Source of the DNA: Streptomyces puniciscabiei
GTDB taxonomy: Bacteria > Actinomycetota > Actinomycetes > Streptomycetales > Streptomycetaceae
DNA length: 64,000 nucleotides
Direction of reading: 5' to 3'
Assembly (NCBI RefSeq): GCF_006715785.1
Contig: NZ_VFNX01000001.1
Location: forward strand, 4,506,001-4,570,000
The position numbers and the translations under genes are program-made. Under the pieces are notes generated by a model. That model saw nothing but the letters and a program-made list of their open reading frames with translations, did not search any database and was not told the origin of the DNA. Shown piece by piece: positions 63,263 to 64,000 of this stretch (positions are counted from its first letter, which is position 1; every line of letters begins with the position of its first letter).

Positions 63263-64000
63263 ATGACCGCGGCGCTCCAGGACGCGGACCTGTCCAGGCT
63301 CGCCGAGCTGCACGGCGTCGCCACCTCCTACAGCCCCGCCGCCGGCCGTGACGTCCCGGTGCCCGCCTCCGCCGTGGCCGCCGCCCTGGCCGCCCTCGGC
63401 GTCGACGCGGCCGGCCCCGCCGCCGTACGCACCGCACTCGCCGCACGGGAACGCGAGCTGGGCGAGCGTCTGCTGCCGCCGACGCTCGTGCACTGGGCCG
63501 GTGACCCGCAGGGCCCCGCCGCCCTCGCCGCGCTGCCGCCCGGCACTCGCCTGCGCGTCGAGACCGAGGCGGGCCAGGAGCGGGACACCGTCGCGGACCT
63601 GCCGCTCGGTGTGCACCGGGTGACCGCCCTCGCACCCGACGGCCGCACCGGCCACGCCCACCTCGTCGTCGCCCCCGACCGGCTGCCCGCCCCGCCCGGC
63701 CGCTCCCACGGCCTCCTCGTCCAGCTGTACTCCCTGCTCTCCCGCCGCTCCTGGGGCATGGGCGACCTCGGCGACCTCACCGAGCTGGCCGGCTGGGCCG
63801 GGCGCACCGCCGGCGCCGGATTCGTCCAGGTCAACCCGCTGCACGCGGCCGTACCAGGCGCCCCCGCCGACCCCTCCCCGTACCGCCCGTCCTCCCGCCG
63901 CTTCCCGGACCCGGTGCACCTGCGCGTCGAGGACATCCCCGAGTACGCCTACGTCACCGACCGCGAGCGGCTGAGCGCCCTGCTGGAGCGGGCCGAACGG
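63263..64000 (+). CDS. malQ: 4-alpha-glucanotransferase MalQ, C-terminus outside window
   Basis: The first 246 codons of an amylomaltase (GH77), which moves glucan chains between maltodextrins. The actinobacterial N-terminal domain (LAELHGVATSYSPAAGRDVPVPA) is followed by the start of the catalytic barrel: LYSLLSRRSWGMGDLGDLTELAGWA and FVQVNPLHAAVPG (family FxxxNPLHA) with SPYRPSSRRF. The downstream catalytic Asp/Glu lie off-window. Confidence 0.92.
   Translation, partial: MTAALQDADLSRLAELHGVATSYSPAAGRDVPVPASAVAAALAALGVDAAGPAAVRTALAARERELGERLLPPTLVHWAGDPQGPAALAALPPGTRLRVETEAGQERDTVADLPLGVHRVTALAPDGRTGHAHLVVAPDRLPAPPGRSHGLLVQLYSLLSRRSWGMGDLGDLTELAGWAGRTAGAGFVQVNPLHAAVPGAPADPSPYRPSSRRFPDPVHLRVEDIPEYAYVTDRERLSALLERAER

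Overview
The window is high-GC actinobacterial DNA that reads as Streptomyces. It carries a conservon (CvnA-D), TPR-type regulators, the csn chitosan-oligosaccharide operon, paired dynamin-like GTPases, a PknG-type kinase and GTG/TTG starts with GGAGG-like ribosome sites. From memory, the right-hand 36 kb keeps the gene order of the S. coelicolor chromosome between malQ and ssbB. Nothing was searched against a database; all calls come from reading the sequence and the translated proteins.

Region 1 (1-17.7 kb, accessory). A lanthipeptide locus is read leftward: a 61-residue FxLD-type precursor, a hairpin, a short LanB-like dehydratase and a LanC-like cyclase cut by the window edge. Upstream of it on the same strand lie DUF6082-like, DUF6624-like and GNAT-like proteins, a LuxR-type HTH protein and an acyl-CoA dehydrogenase. 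Next comes a conservon (cvnA-B-C-D plus a GAF protein), then regulators, a TrmO-like protein, an HATPase anti-sigma-like protein, an NAD-dependent epimerase, a DUF6087-like protein and a MazG-like protein.

Region 2 (18-27.6 kb, mobile). A PAS-GAF-SpoIIE phosphatase is followed by an intact 4506-bp Tn7-like transposon (TnsA, TnsB, TnsC, TniQ). It has matching ends and a perfect 5-bp target duplication CATTC, and carries no cargo. Decayed sequence follows, then an excisionase-like gene and a tyrosine integrase pointing at the 3' end of a tRNA-Arg(TCT). This suggests that the accessory DNA to the left is wholly or partly an island integrated at that tRNA.

Region 3 (27.8-51.3 kb, core). The order is dynA-dynB, an SSB paralogue, a thioester/sortase surface protein, small conserved proteins, ettA, a thioesterase, a truncated haemoglobin and a PCMT-like methyltransferase. 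A seven-gene leftward operon then resembles the mycobacterial GlnX-GlnH-PknG amino-acid sensing system, extended with a coiled-coil protein, a PP2C phosphatase, a VWA protein and an FHA protein. Three of the soluble members carry cysteine-rich zinc-ribbon-like modules.

Region 4 (51.6-64 kb). The csnR-E-F-G-H-K operon comes first, with a palindromic operator. It is followed by a Uma2-like nuclease, an MscS channel and an HNH endonuclease, then a decayed ABC exporter (truncated ATPase, frameshifted permease). Last is a small Pro/Ser/Thr-rich protein that abuts the start of malQ, which runs off the window.
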